From NCBI GenBank assembly GCA_020637615.1, contig JACKKC010000013.1, forward strand, positions 1 to 64,000: 64,000 bases of DNA, read 5' to 3'. The stretch's first letter is position 1; the number at the start of each line of letters is the position of its first letter. The notes under the pieces are model-generated. The model searched no databases. It worked only from the letters and a program-made list of their open reading frames with translations, and was not told the DNA's origin. Positions 45,304-54,802 of this stretch are shown here, piece by piece. Made by a program: the position numbers and the translations under genes. Source of the DNA: Rhodovulum sp. Its GTDB lineage: Bacteria; Pseudomonadota; Alphaproteobacteria; Rhodobacterales; Rhodobacteraceae.

Positions 45304-46283
45304 GCCGCGGCCCTCCGCCGTTCGCGGAGCGCGAGGAAACCCGTCGCCCCCGTGCCGATCAGCGCGGCGAGCGCCAGCGGGATCCAGGCGAGCGATTGCC
45401 GCGGGCGGTAGGAGAGCGTCTCGACCTCGCGGGGCGCGAGCGCGTCGATGCGGGCATAGACCTCGCGCAGCCCCGCCTCGTCATCGGCGAAGAAGAACGC
45501 GCCCCCGGTCCGCGCGGCGACGTCGCGCAGGGTCGCGAGATCGACCCGGTCCTCGCCGCTCGCCTCCGGATCGCCGACGCCGACGGTGAAGATCGCGACA
45601 TCCTCGCCCCGGGCGATCTCCGCGGCATTGACCGGGCTCATGCGGCTGGCGGTGTCGGTGCCGTCGGAGAGCAGGATCAGCAGGCGCTGCTCGATGTCGC
45701 TGGCCTCGAAGGTGCGGATCGCGAGGCCGATGGCGTCGCCCAGCGCGGTATGCGGGCCCGCCATGCCGACCTCGGTGCGGTCGAGCAGATCGAGGATGGT
45801 GCCGAGATCCTCGGTCAGCGGCGCCTGGACATAGGCCCGGGTGCCGAAGACGATCAGCGCCATGCGGTCGCCCTCGCGGCCCTCGACGAAGCCGCGTACC
45901 ACCTCGCGAACCCCTTCGAGCCGCTGCTTGCGCGTGCCGTCCGGCGCGGCGAAGTCGCGGGCATCCATCGAGCCGGAGATGTCGATGGCGAGCACCACGT
46001 CGCGCGCGGCCTTGGTGATCTCGACCGGCTCGCCGACCCGCTCGGGCCGGGCGAGTGCCAGCAGCACGAGGAGCCAGATGGCGACGGCGGCGGCCATCTG
46101 CAGGCCTGTGCGCGACAGCACCACCGCGCCGGGGCCGGGCTCGGAGCCGGCGGCATCGACGATGTGGCGGAAGAAGGGGAAGCGCAGCGCCGGCACCCGT
46201 TCCCGGTGCGGCGGCACGAGCCAGAGCACGAGGAGCGGCAGCGGCAGGAGCAGCAGCGCCCAGGGCGCGCCGAGCGAGATCAC
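45300..46283 (-). CDS. batA: BatA-like VWA-domain membrane protein
   Basis: 327 aa. It begins with a span (LGAPWALLLLPLPLLVLWLVPPH), then RFPFFRHI, a second span, and a VWA domain (about 85-270) with an intact MIDAS AIDISGSMDARDF (DxSxS), a later threonine in AGPHTALGDAIG and the aspartate in LLSDGTDTAS; a last span lies at the C-terminus. The start is GTG 46283, overlapping the DUF4381 stop (GTGA); the next upstream ATG would give a low-complexity extension. It is part of the MoxR-Bat module in an operon with very tight junctions. Confidence 0.87.
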   Translation of the reverse strand: MISLGAPWALLLLPLPLLVLWLVPPHRERVPALRFPFFRHIVDAAGSEPGPGAVVLSRTGLQMAAAVAIWLLVLLALARPERVGEPVEITKAARDVVLAIDISGSMDARDFAAPDGTRKQRLEGVREVVRGFVEGREGDRMALIVFGTRAYVQAPLTEDLGTILDLLDRTEVGMAGPHTALGDAIGLAIRTFEASDIEQRLLILLSDGTDTASRMSPVNAAEIARGEDVAIFTVGVGDPEASGEDRVDLATLRDVAARTGGAFFFADDEAGLREVYARIDALAPREVETLSYRPRQSLAWIPLALAALIGTGATGFLALRERRRAAA

Positions 46284-46762
46284 GGCCCCGCCCCCGCCCG
46301 GTGCCGCCGCACCCAATGCGCGGCAATCGCGCCGAGGCCGGGGCGCGGCGCGGCATCGGCGCGGTAGGGCGCCTCGGCGAGCACGGTGCCGGGGCCCTCG
46401 GCGAAGGACCCGCCGCCCCCGGTCGCGTCGAGGAAGGCGAGCCAGTCGCGGCCCGTCAGGCTCGCGACCCTCTCGCGCGGCCAGGCGGCGAGCGCGGTGC
46501 GGCGGAGGATCCCGGCGATCGTCGCCGGATCGTCGCCGGCGGCGGCGAGTTCGGCCAGCGCTGCCCGGCGATAGGCATCGGCGCGCCAGCGCCGCCAGGC
46601 CCGCCAGGCGATCCAGGCGAGCGCCAGCGCCAGCGCCGCCGCCAGCACCGCCCAGCCCCAGGTCTGGGGCGTCATCGGCACCGGCGCGGGCTCGGGCGGC
46701 TCGACCAGCCGGTCGAGCAGGTCGATCAGGGTCGTCGGGGCGGGGGCGCCGTCCTCGTTCAT
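46280..46762 (-). CDS. DUF4381 membrane protein
   Basis: 160 aa with one membrane span (WAVLAAALALALAWIAWRAWRR) after a short N-terminus rich in prolines (LVEPPEPAPVPMTPQTWGW), then a cytoplasmic helical part (YRRAALAELAAAGDDPATIAGILRRTALAAWPRERVASLTGRDWLAFLD, listed here in pieces: ILRRTALAAWPRE and LTGRDWLAFLD are the DUF4381 marks). It belongs to the Bat operon set found with MoxR, DUF58 and BatA. It overlaps its upstream neighbour (ATGA) and downstream neighbour (GTGA) by four nt each. The exact role is unknown. Confidence 0.82.
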   Translation of the reverse strand: MNEDGAPAPTTLIDLLDRLVEPPEPAPVPMTPQTWGWAVLAAALALALAWIAWRAWRRWRADAYRRAALAELAAAGDDPATIAGILRRTALAAWPRERVASLTGRDWLAFLDATGGGGSFAEGPGTVLAEAPYRADAAPRPGLGAIAAHWVRRHRAGAGP

Positions 46763-47739
46763 CGCGCCCCGAGCCCCATCAGCCGGCGCATCTGCGGCAG
46801 CGTCTCCTCGGCCGCCGAGAGCGGCAGCACCGGCACGCCGAAGCGCCGCTGCCAGTCGAGGATGGTGGCGAGGCGGCCACTGGCCATGTCCCGCAGGCGC
46901 CGATGCGCGGCGCGGTCGCCGGTGTCGATCTCGGCCTGCAATTCGCCGTCCGAGACGACGAGCCGCAGCCCCTCCGGCAGGTCCTCGCCGAAGGGGTCGC
47001 TGACGAGGCCGAGCACCAGGTCGTTGCCGCGCGCGATGCCGGCGACGAGGCGCTCGGTCTCCTCGTCCACCACGTCGAAATCGCTGAGCACGATCACCAG
47101 ATGGTTGCGCGGCGCGATGCGGGCGACGGCGCGCAGCACGCGGGCGAGCGGCATCGGCTCGGCAACCGGGGCGTCGGCGCGCAAGAGCCCGTTCGCATCG
47201 GCGAGCGCGGTCAGGAACCGGTCGAGCGCCACCCGGCTGCGCTGCGGGCGAATTTCGGCGATCGCCGTGTCGCCGAAGACGATGCCGCCGACACGGTCGC
47301 CCTGGTCGAGGATGCGGAAGGCGGCGAGCGCCGCGGCCTCGGCGGCGGTGACCGCCTTCATGTTGAGCACCGAGCCGAAGAACATCGACATACGCTGGTC
47401 GACGACGATCAGCGCGGGCCGGTCGCGTTCCTCGGTCATCACCCGCACATGGGGCTCGCCGGTGCGCGCCGTCACCTTCCAGTCGATGGCGCGCACGTCG
47501 TCGCCGGGCAGGTAGCCGCGCAATTCCTCGAAGTTCAGCCCCCGGCCGCGCAGCCGCGAGGCATGCCGGCCGTTCAGCACCGAGCGCGCCGGCTGGCGCG
47601 GCAGGAATGTCAGCCGGCGCGCCCGGTCCTCGAGTGCGCGCAGATGCGCGAGATCGACGCTGACGCGCGGGTCGAACCCGCCCGCCGGCGGCGCCGCCGG
47701 TTGCGTGCCAGTGCGTATCCGCGCGGCATCGTCGCGCAT
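46759..47739 (-). CDS. DUF58 domain protein of the MoxR-Bat operon
   Basis: 326 aa, soluble. The DUF58 core is seen in SRLRGRGLNFEELRGYLPGDD, AIDWKVTARTGEPHVR and ERDRPALIVVDQRMSMFFGS, where a VWA-like fold begins; LVIVLSDFDVVDEETE follows. DUF58 proteins always accompany MoxR ATPases and VWA proteins. The ATG at 47739 lies nine nt after the moxR stop. The function is unknown; a role as an adaptor between MoxR and the membrane VWA proteins is inferred from neighbours only. Confidence 0.87.
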   Translation of the reverse strand: MRDDAARIRTGTQPAAPPAGGFDPRVSVDLAHLRALEDRARRLTFLPRQPARSVLNGRHASRLRGRGLNFEELRGYLPGDDVRAIDWKVTARTGEPHVRVMTEERDRPALIVVDQRMSMFFGSVLNMKAVTAAEAAALAAFRILDQGDRVGGIVFGDTAIAEIRPQRSRVALDRFLTALADANGLLRADAPVAEPMPLARVLRAVARIAPRNHLVIVLSDFDVVDEETERLVAGIARGNDLVLGLVSDPFGEDLPEGLRLVVSDGELQAEIDTGDRAAHRRLRDMASGRLATILDWQRRFGVPVLPLSAAEETLPQMRRLMGLGAR

Positions 47740-47748
47740 TCCGCCTCC

Positions 47749-48773
<1,025 letters not shown>

Positions 48774-48777
<4 letters not shown>

Positions 48778-49673
48778 CCCTTCCGTCCCTTCCCCGCCTC
48801 GGCCGCGAGCGCGCCGCGGGCCTCCGCGAGCCGCCGCCGGTAATCGTCGTCGACCTTCGGGAACTTCGGGTCGAGCGCCTCCAGCGCCTCCGCGAGCGCC
48901 GAGGAGATCACCATGCGCGCATACCACTTGTTGTTGGCCGGAACCACGTGCCAGGGCGCGTCCTCGGTCGCGGTGTTGCGGATCATGTCCTCGTAGGCGT
49001 CCATGTAGGCGTCCCAGTACTTGCGCTCCTCGAGGTCGCCGAAGGAGAACTTCCAGTGCTTCTCCGGCTGGTCGATGCGGTCGAGAAACCGCCGCGCCTG
49101 CTCGTCCTTCGAGATGTGGAGGTAGAACTTGAGCACCGCCGTCCCGCTCTCGACCAGATGGCGCTCGAAGTCGCGGATCGACCGGAAGCGGCGCTTCCAG
49201 ATGTCCTTGTCGCGCAGCTCCTTCGGCAGGCCCTGGCCGTCGAGGATCCCGGGATGCACGCGCACCACCAGCACTTCCTCGTAATGCGACCGGTTGAAGA
49301 TGACGATCTTGCCCCGCTGCGGCAGCGCGAGCACGTGGCGCCAGAGAAAGTCGTGCTTGAGCTCGATCGGGCCCGGCTGCTTGAAGGATTTCACGTCGCA
49401 GCCCTGCGGGTTGATCCCGGTCATGACATGCTCGATCGCGCTGTCCTTGCCGCCGGCGTCCATCGCCTGCAGCACGATCAGCACCGCCCGCTCGTCCTCG
49501 GCGTAGAGGCGCTCCTGCAGCTTGCCGAGCCGTTCGAGGTTCGAGGCGATCAGATCCTTCGCCTCGTCCTTCTCCACGTCGAGGCCGGCGGTGTCGTCGG
49601 CATCGACCTCGCCGATCCTGAACCCCTTGCCCTCGACGACCCGGTGCCGCCCGGCCAGATCCGCGGCCTTCAC
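48774..49673 (-). CDS. ppk2: Polyphosphate kinase 2 family protein
   Basis: 299 aa. Walker A-like QAMDAGGKDSAIEHVM, then GVMTG-type loop (MTGINPQGCDVKSFKQP), the DFLWRHVLALPQRGKI and FNRSHYEEVLVVRVHP (catalytic Asp/Arg region and lid), and the C-terminal APWHVVPANNKWYARMV mark PPK2. It moves phosphate between polyphosphate and nucleotides, either making NTPs or phosphorylating AMP/GDP; the subclass is not certain. The start GTG at 49673 (KAADLAGRHRVV follows) overlaps the stop of a 29-codon upstream frame (49759-49670); the open frame itself runs to 49766. It is the first gene of a nine-gene minus-strand operon with MoxR-Bat. Confidence 0.88.
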
Positions 49674-49796
49674 GCCGCCACCGCCGGATAGAGGAATTCG
49701 CGCAGGTTCCGCATGATGTCCGCCGCCTCCTCGGGATCGGGTTTTCGCCCGCGGGGCATCGCGCAAGCGCGCCCCGCGAGCCGGCTTCTCCGGCCG

Positions 49797-51383
49797 CTAC
49801 TGGGCCATGCCGCTCAGCGTGGTCTCGAGCTGCTCCTGGATCTGGTCGACCGAGAAGCTCGCGGCCCGCTGCGACGGCGGGTAATCCTCGAAGGTCGCGA
49901 AGAACTTGGCGACCTCGGCCTGGGCCGGCACGAGCAGGTAGGCGTGGTCGAGCAGCCAGTCGTAATAGGTGTTCGAGGTGATGTCGGCCCGCTCGTAGGG
50001 ATCCGAACGCAGGTCGAAGATCTTGGGGATGCGCAGGGCGGTGAAGGGCTCGGCCCAGATGTTGAGCGTGCCCGTCTCGCGCTGCTCCTGGAAGACGAAC
50101 TTCCAGTTCTCGTAGCGTGCGGCGACCAGAGCGCCGTCGTCGTTGAAGTAGAAGAACTCGGTCCGCGCCGTCTTGTCGGACTCGCCCGTCAGATAGGGCA
50201 GCTGGTTGTAGCCGTCGAGATGGACCTTGTATTCCTTGCCGTCGATCGTGGTGCCCTCGAGCAGGCGGTCCTTGATGTCCGCGTCGCCGGCGGCGGCGAG
50301 CAGCGTCGGGAACCAGTCGAGGCCGGAGAACATGCCGGTCTTGACCGTGCCGGGCTCGAAATGGCCGGGCCAGCGGATCATGGCGGGCACGCGGAACGCG
50401 CCTTCCCAATTGGTGTTCTTCTCGCTGCGGAAGGGGGTCGTGCCGGCGTCGGGCCAGGAATTCTGGTGCGGGCCGTTGTCGGTCGAGTACATCACGATGG
50501 TATTGTCGGCGACGCCCATCGCGTCGAGCGCATCGAGGATCTGGCCGACGATCGCGTCATGCTCGACCATGCCGTCGGCATATTCGGTCGGGGCGGTCAG
50601 GCCGGGCGCGCTGCGGTTCTCCTCCTTCACATGGGTGCGGAAATGCATCCGCGTGGTGTTCATCCACACGAAGAACGGCGTGCCCTGGTCCACCTGGCGC
50701 TGCATGAAGTCGATGGCGGCGGCCGAGGTCTCCTCGTCGACCGTTTCCATGCGCTTGCGGGTCAGCGGGCCGGTATCCTCGATCTCGCCGTCGGCGGAGG
50801 CGCGGAGCACGCCGCGCGGGCCGAACTGCTCGCGGAAGGCCGGATCCTGCGGATAATTGCGGTTCTCCGGCTCCTCCTCGGCGTTGAGGTGGTAGAGATT
50901 GCCGAAGAATTCGTCGAAGCCATGGGCGGTCGGCAGGAACTCGTCGCGATCGCCGAGGTGGTTCTTGCCGAACTGTCCGGTGGCATAGCCGAGGTCCTTG
51001 AGCGCCGAGGCGATGGTCACGTCGTCGTCGCGCAGCCCGACGTCGGCGCCGGGCAGGCCCACCTTGGAAAGGCCGGTCCTGAGCGTCGACTGGCCGGTGA
51101 TGAAGGTCGACCGGCCCGCCGTGCAGCTCTGCTCGGCGTAATAATCGGTGAACTTGATGCCCTGGTCGGCGATGCGGTCGATGTTCGGCGTCTCGTAGCC
51201 CATCAACCCGAAGCTGTAGGTCGAGAGGTTGGTCTGGCCGATGTCGTCGCCCCAGATGACCAGGATGTTCGGCGGTCCGTCGGCCGATTCGGTGGCTTCC
51301 TGCGCCCAGGCCTGCCCGGCGGCCAACAAGGCGATCGCCGTCGCCGCCGCGACCCGGCCGCGCATATGTGCATATAGCTGCAT
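49797..51383 (-). CDS. Periplasmic arylsulfatase-type sulfatase
   Basis: 528 aa. Signal peptide about 1-28 (AAGQAWAQEA). Metal ligands in ILVIWGDDIGQTN; the cysteine of SCTAGRST (C-T-A-G-R) is the residue converted to formylglycine; FGKNHLGD and MYSTDNGPHQNSW carry further active-site and metal residues. The substrate, a sulfate (or possibly phosphonate) ester, is unknown, and no sulfatase-maturing enzyme is in view. The enzyme should be exported unfolded after cysteine conversion or be Sec-exported. The ATG at 51383 follows AGGGAGG six bases upstream. It is divergent from the IMPase-family gene and stands alone. Confidence 0.88.
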   Translation of the reverse strand: MQLYAHMRGRVAAATAIALLAAGQAWAQEATESADGPPNILVIWGDDIGQTNLSTYSFGLMGYETPNIDRIADQGIKFTDYYAEQSCTAGRSTFITGQSTLRTGLSKVGLPGADVGLRDDDVTIASALKDLGYATGQFGKNHLGDRDEFLPTAHGFDEFFGNLYHLNAEEEPENRNYPQDPAFREQFGPRGVLRASADGEIEDTGPLTRKRMETVDEETSAAAIDFMQRQVDQGTPFFVWMNTTRMHFRTHVKEENRSAPGLTAPTEYADGMVEHDAIVGQILDALDAMGVADNTIVMYSTDNGPHQNSWPDAGTTPFRSEKNTNWEGAFRVPAMIRWPGHFEPGTVKTGMFSGLDWFPTLLAAAGDADIKDRLLEGTTIDGKEYKVHLDGYNQLPYLTGESDKTARTEFFYFNDDGALVAARYENWKFVFQEQRETGTLNIWAEPFTALRIPKIFDLRSDPYERADITSNTYYDWLLDHAYLLVPAQAEVAKFFATFEDYPPSQRAASFSVDQIQEQLETTLSGMAQ

Positions 51384-51797
51384 TCGAATCCTCCCTGTCT
51401 GCCTGCCAAGGTAGCAGCGATCGCATGCCTGGCAAGCCGCGAGGATGGTAGCACAGGTCGGAATGCCGCGGCACCGGGCCATGGCCCTGCGGCCGCGCCT
51501 CGCAGGAATAACTCTTCTTTCTTCGACCGTCCCACAGCAAGACGAGGGCAGCGCCCTACCCGGCGGGCACCGCCAGGCGGGATGGTGACGCCAGCCACGC
51601 CCAAGACCTCCGTGAGCGCGGTCGCAGGGACAAATGCGATGGCCCCAGCACCCGAAGGCTCGTGGCTTGGCACCCTTCGCGGCGCGCGCTATCCCGGGGG
51701 CCGCATGGAATACGTGGTGGTGACCGGTTCCGGGGAGGCACCTGGGCCTTCGCCTTTCGAACGCAATGCGAACCGCCAGCGACAAGGAACGGCGAAC
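51384..51797. other. Spacer between divergent sulfatase and IMPase-family genes
   Basis: 414 bases. It holds the third dispersed repeat (51515-51583) and must contain promoters for both flanking genes. The IMPase frame stays open upstream to 51582, but its codons there have no family similarity and the ribosome site sits next to 51798. I see no other gene. Confidence 0.5.
51515..51583 (+). repeat. Dispersed intergenic repeat, copy B
   Basis: Closest to copy A in its first half (TTCTTTCT, CTTCGACCGTCCC) and to copy C in its second (CAAGACGAGGGCAGCGCCC). It is followed by CGGCGGGC. It is in the same orientation as the other copies. It lies between two divergent genes, so it is not simply a terminator. 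Confidence 0.6.
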
Positions 51798-52583
51798 ATG
51801 AGCGAGGAAGTCACGAGGCGCCTGGCGCTGGCCGAGGAGACCGCCCGCGAGGCCGGCGCGCTGGCGCTCGATTTCTTCATGCGCCGCGGCGAGCTCGAGA
51901 TCGAAGCCAAGACCAGCGCCCAGGACATCGTCAGCCGTGCCGACCGAGAGGTCGAGACGCTGATCCGCGCCCGTGTCGCGGCGAGCTTCCCCGACGACGG
52001 CTTCCTCGGCGAGGAATTCGGCGCGACGGCGGCCGCCTCCGGCTTCACCTGGGTGATCGATCCGATCGACGGCACCAGTCCCTTTCTCAGCGGGCTGCCG
52101 CATTGGTGCGTCTCGATCGCGGTGCATGACGGGCGCGACACGGTGGCGGGGGTCATCGCCGTCCCGACCGCCGGCGAGGTCTTCACCGCCCGGCGCGGCG
52201 GCGGCGCCCGGCTCGACGGCAGGCCCCTGCGTGTGCCCGAGACCCTGAACGTCCTGAACGGGGTCGTCGGCATCGGCGCGAACCACCGCACCCCGCCCCG
52301 GACCGCGGCGCAGGTCATCGAGCGGCTGCTCGGGGCAGGCGGCATGTTTTTCCGCAACGGCTCGGGGGCGCTCATGCTCGCCCATGTCGCCGCGGGCCGC
52401 CTCGCGGGCTATTGGGAGGCGCATATGAACGCCTGGGACTGCCTGGCGGGCCTTCTGATCACCGCCGAGGCCGGCGGTCGCTGCGCACCATTCTGCGAGG
52501 GCCGCGACCTTTCGGAAGGCGATGCCGTGCTGGCGGCGGCGCCCGGCGCCTGGGACGGGTTGCGCGCTGTCCTGGACGGCTGA
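51798..52583 (+). CDS. Inositol monophosphatase family phosphatase
   Basis: 261 aa. Metal-binding motifs of the family: GFLGEEFG, then WVIDPIDGTSPFLSGLP (motif DPxDGT) and the late HMNAWDCLAGLLITAEAGG (WDxAAG type). Substrates in this family are inositol-1-phosphate, histidinol phosphate, 3'-phosphoadenosine-5'-phosphate and others; next to a sulfatase, sulfur-related PAP is possible but unproven. A CysQ-like LNPIDGT would differ slightly. ATG 51798 has AAGGAACG upstream; earlier in-frame codons add a poor sequence. It is divergent from the sulfatase. Confidence 0.85.
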   Translation: MSEEVTRRLALAEETAREAGALALDFFMRRGELEIEAKTSAQDIVSRADREVETLIRARVAASFPDDGFLGEEFGATAAASGFTWVIDPIDGTSPFLSGLPHWCVSIAVHDGRDTVAGVIAVPTAGEVFTARRGGGARLDGRPLRVPETLNVLNGVVGIGANHRTPPRTAAQVIERLLGAGGMFFRNGSGALMLAHVAAGRLAGYWEAHMNAWDCLAGLLITAEAGGRCAPFCEGRDLSEGDAVLAAAPGAWDGLRAVLDG

Positions 52584-52838
52584 TGCCGGCTCCGGTTGAC
52601 CGGAGCGGTTGGCGGCCCGTCCGACCAGAATCTCGAAAAATCATGTAATAACAATAGGATGCTCCGCGTATCATTGTGTAACGCCTCCCCGCGGACACGC
52701 CGGGGCGGGTTCGATGCCGGCAGGCCGGGCCGATAGGCCGGAGGTTCCGTGACGGACACGGCCCGGATCCTGGCGCGCTCCGGGCCGCGACCGCCGCGTG
52801 CCAGCGGCCGATCCGCCTGACCGCGCCCGCCGCCTCGG

Positions 52839-53726
52839 CTATCCCGGCTGCGGCGACCGCCGGCGCTGGAGCAGGATCGACAGGATGATCAGCCCGGCGC
52901 CGAGATACTCGGCCGAGGTGAACCGGCTGGCATAGACCACATAGGCCACGATCGCGGCGAAGACGGTCTGGAGCGCGAGCGCGTTGTTGACCATCGCGGC
53001 ATGCACCCGCCCGACGCCGTAGTTCGTCCCGAAGAGGAACAGCACGTTCGCCGCACCCGCGACGAGCCCGATCGACGCCGCGTACCCGTCCAGGCCCGAG
53101 AACCCGGACAGGCCCCCGAAGCGGACCAGCGATGCGCCCGTCAGGACGACGGCGGCCACCGCGAGCATCAGGAAGGTCTTCTCGACGATCGACAATGTCT
53201 GCGAGATGCTGCGCTGCCCGAGGATGCCCGCGCTCATGAAGAAGCCCGCCCCGAAGGCCGCCACCATGGCCAGGCCATCGGCGCGCGACAGGGTGAAGCT
53301 GGTGCCGATCACGAGCGATGCGCCGAGGCTCGCCAGGGCGATGCTGGCGATCTGGCGCAGATTGAATCGCTCGCCGAAGAGCAGGAAGCCGACGATGGCC
53401 GGAAAGGGCATCGCCATGACCGTCGCGGCCGAGCCGTATTTCCCGTTGATATAGGCGAAGGTGTTGAGCGAGATCGCGACGACGTAGATCGACACCGAGG
53501 AGAGCGCGATCCTCCAGAGATCGCCGCGCTCCACCTGCCCGAGGCGCCGGCGCGCCGCCGGCCGGAGCATCAGGGGCAGAAGGATGGCCGCGCCCAGCGC
53601 GCAGCGCAGCGCCACCTGCTCGATGACATCCAGCGACCCCGAGAGCGCGCGCGAGAAGACGCCCATCACCGACCCCAGCGCCGCGGCGCCCACGAGGGCG
53701 AGCGCCCCCCGAAGCGCCTGGTTCAT
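52839..53726 (-). CDS. EamA/DMT-type permease
   Basis: 295 aa with ten membrane segments in two EamA repeats (first about 5-135, second about 150-285). VFSRALSGSLDVIEQVALRC and LFGERFNLRQIASIALASLGA are typical of this family of metabolite exporters. The ATG overlaps the stop of the ADA-like gene by one base (TGATG), so it is the last gene of the LacI operon. Its cargo may be a purine or another product of the pathway (inference). About 255 nt with no gene separate its end from the convergent IMPase-family gene. Confidence 0.82.
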   Translation of the reverse strand: MNQALRGALALVGAAALGSVMGVFSRALSGSLDVIEQVALRCALGAAILLPLMLRPAARRRLGQVERGDLWRIALSSVSIYVVAISLNTFAYINGKYGSAATVMAMPFPAIVGFLLFGERFNLRQIASIALASLGASLVIGTSFTLSRADGLAMVAAFGAGFFMSAGILGQRSISQTLSIVEKTFLMLAVAAVVLTGASLVRFGGLSGFSGLDGYAASIGLVAGAANVLFLFGTNYGVGRVHAAMVNNALALQTVFAAIVAYVVYASRFTSAEYLGAGLIILSILLQRRRSPQPG

Positions 53727-54784
53727 CAGGTCAGCCCGTCGCAGGCATCCTGCCAGGCCGACCGGAACGCCCCGGCCAGCCGCTCGCGGGTTGCGGCGTC
53801 CAGCCAGGCGGCGTCGAGCCCGGTCCACATCATGCGCTCGATCTGATCGAGGCCGGCGCCGAAATCGCGGTGCATGGAGGCCCAGACCCGGTTGGGCGAG
53901 GTATTGTGGAAGGTCGGGTCGTCGGTATTGGGATGAATGCGCAGCCCGGTGTCCAGCATCCGGCGGATGGGGTGCCGCTCCGCCCATTCCGCGCGCGGCA
54001 GCGTGCGCAGGTAATAGGAATTGGTCGGCACCACCGTCACCGCGAGGCCCAGATCGACGATGCGCGCCAGAAGCTCCGGATTGTCGAGCACCGTGTAGCA
54101 ATGGTCCAGCCGGTCGACCTGCAGCAGATCGAGCGCGGTCTCGACGTTGCGCCAGTGACATCCGAACTCGCCGGCATGCATGGTGGTCTTCAGCCCGGCG
54201 GCGCGCGCCCTGCGGTAGGTCTTCCAGAACTTCTCCGGCGGATGGCCGGTTTCGAGGTAGTCCGAGCCAATCCCGACCGCACGCTCGTCGGGATGGACCA
54301 GGGCCCGTTCCAGCATGGTCGTGGCGTGCTCGGGATCGGCCTCCCGGTCGATCGCGTGGATCAGCCGGGCGAGGATCCCGAGATTCGTTTCGGCCTCGGC
54401 CATGGCCGCGGTGATCGCCGCCTGGGCGGCAGCGAAGCCCATGGCGGGATGATGGTGCAGCGTGCCGGTCGAGTTCCAGAACAGCTCGGCATGGCGGACG
54501 TTCTCCCGCGCCATGTCCTCGAGGCATTCGTAGGTCAGGCGATGCAGGAATTCCGGCCGGCCGAGCACATGCTGCTCGAGGAAGCGAAAGGCATGCAGCA
54601 CGCCCTTCGGCTTCTCCCCGCGGATGTAGAAAGCGGCGATCTCCTCCGGCGTGATCGGCGCACCCGTGGCGGCCGCGAGCTCCTGGAAGGTCCTCTCGCG
54701 GATCGTGCCGTAGAGGTGGCAATGGATGTCGACCTTCGGAATTGCGGCGAAGAAGGTATCGGGAAGCGCCGGAACGCCAGCCAT
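53726..54784 (-). CDS. Adenosine deaminase-like amidohydrolase, divergent
   Basis: 352 aa. The ADA fold is marked by KVDIHCHLYGTI (HxH), TTMHAGEFG (His and catalytic Glu), LDHCYTVLD in place of the usual GHG, PTNSYYLRTLP in place of CPxSN, and HPNTDDPTFHNT (Asp-Asp). So the metal and catalytic residues are kept, but the substrate loops differ. It could deaminate adenosine, a modified adenosine or adenine-like compound. ATG 54784 has GCAGGAGA at ideal distance; the ATG 15 bases earlier does not. The nucleoside hydrolase gene ends 18 nt upstream, and an EamA permease overlaps downstream. Confidence 0.8.
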   Translation of the reverse strand: MAGVPALPDTFFAAIPKVDIHCHLYGTIRERTFQELAAATGAPITPEEIAAFYIRGEKPKGVLHAFRFLEQHVLGRPEFLHRLTYECLEDMARENVRHAELFWNSTGTLHHHPAMGFAAAQAAITAAMAEAETNLGILARLIHAIDREADPEHATTMLERALVHPDERAVGIGSDYLETGHPPEKFWKTYRRARAAGLKTTMHAGEFGCHWRNVETALDLLQVDRLDHCYTVLDNPELLARIVDLGLAVTVVPTNSYYLRTLPRAEWAERHPIRRMLDTGLRIHPNTDDPTFHNTSPNRVWASMHRDFGAGLDQIERMMWTGLDAAWLDAATRERLAGAFRSAWQDACDGLT

Positions 54785-54802
54785 TGAAGTCTCCTGCATG
54801 GG

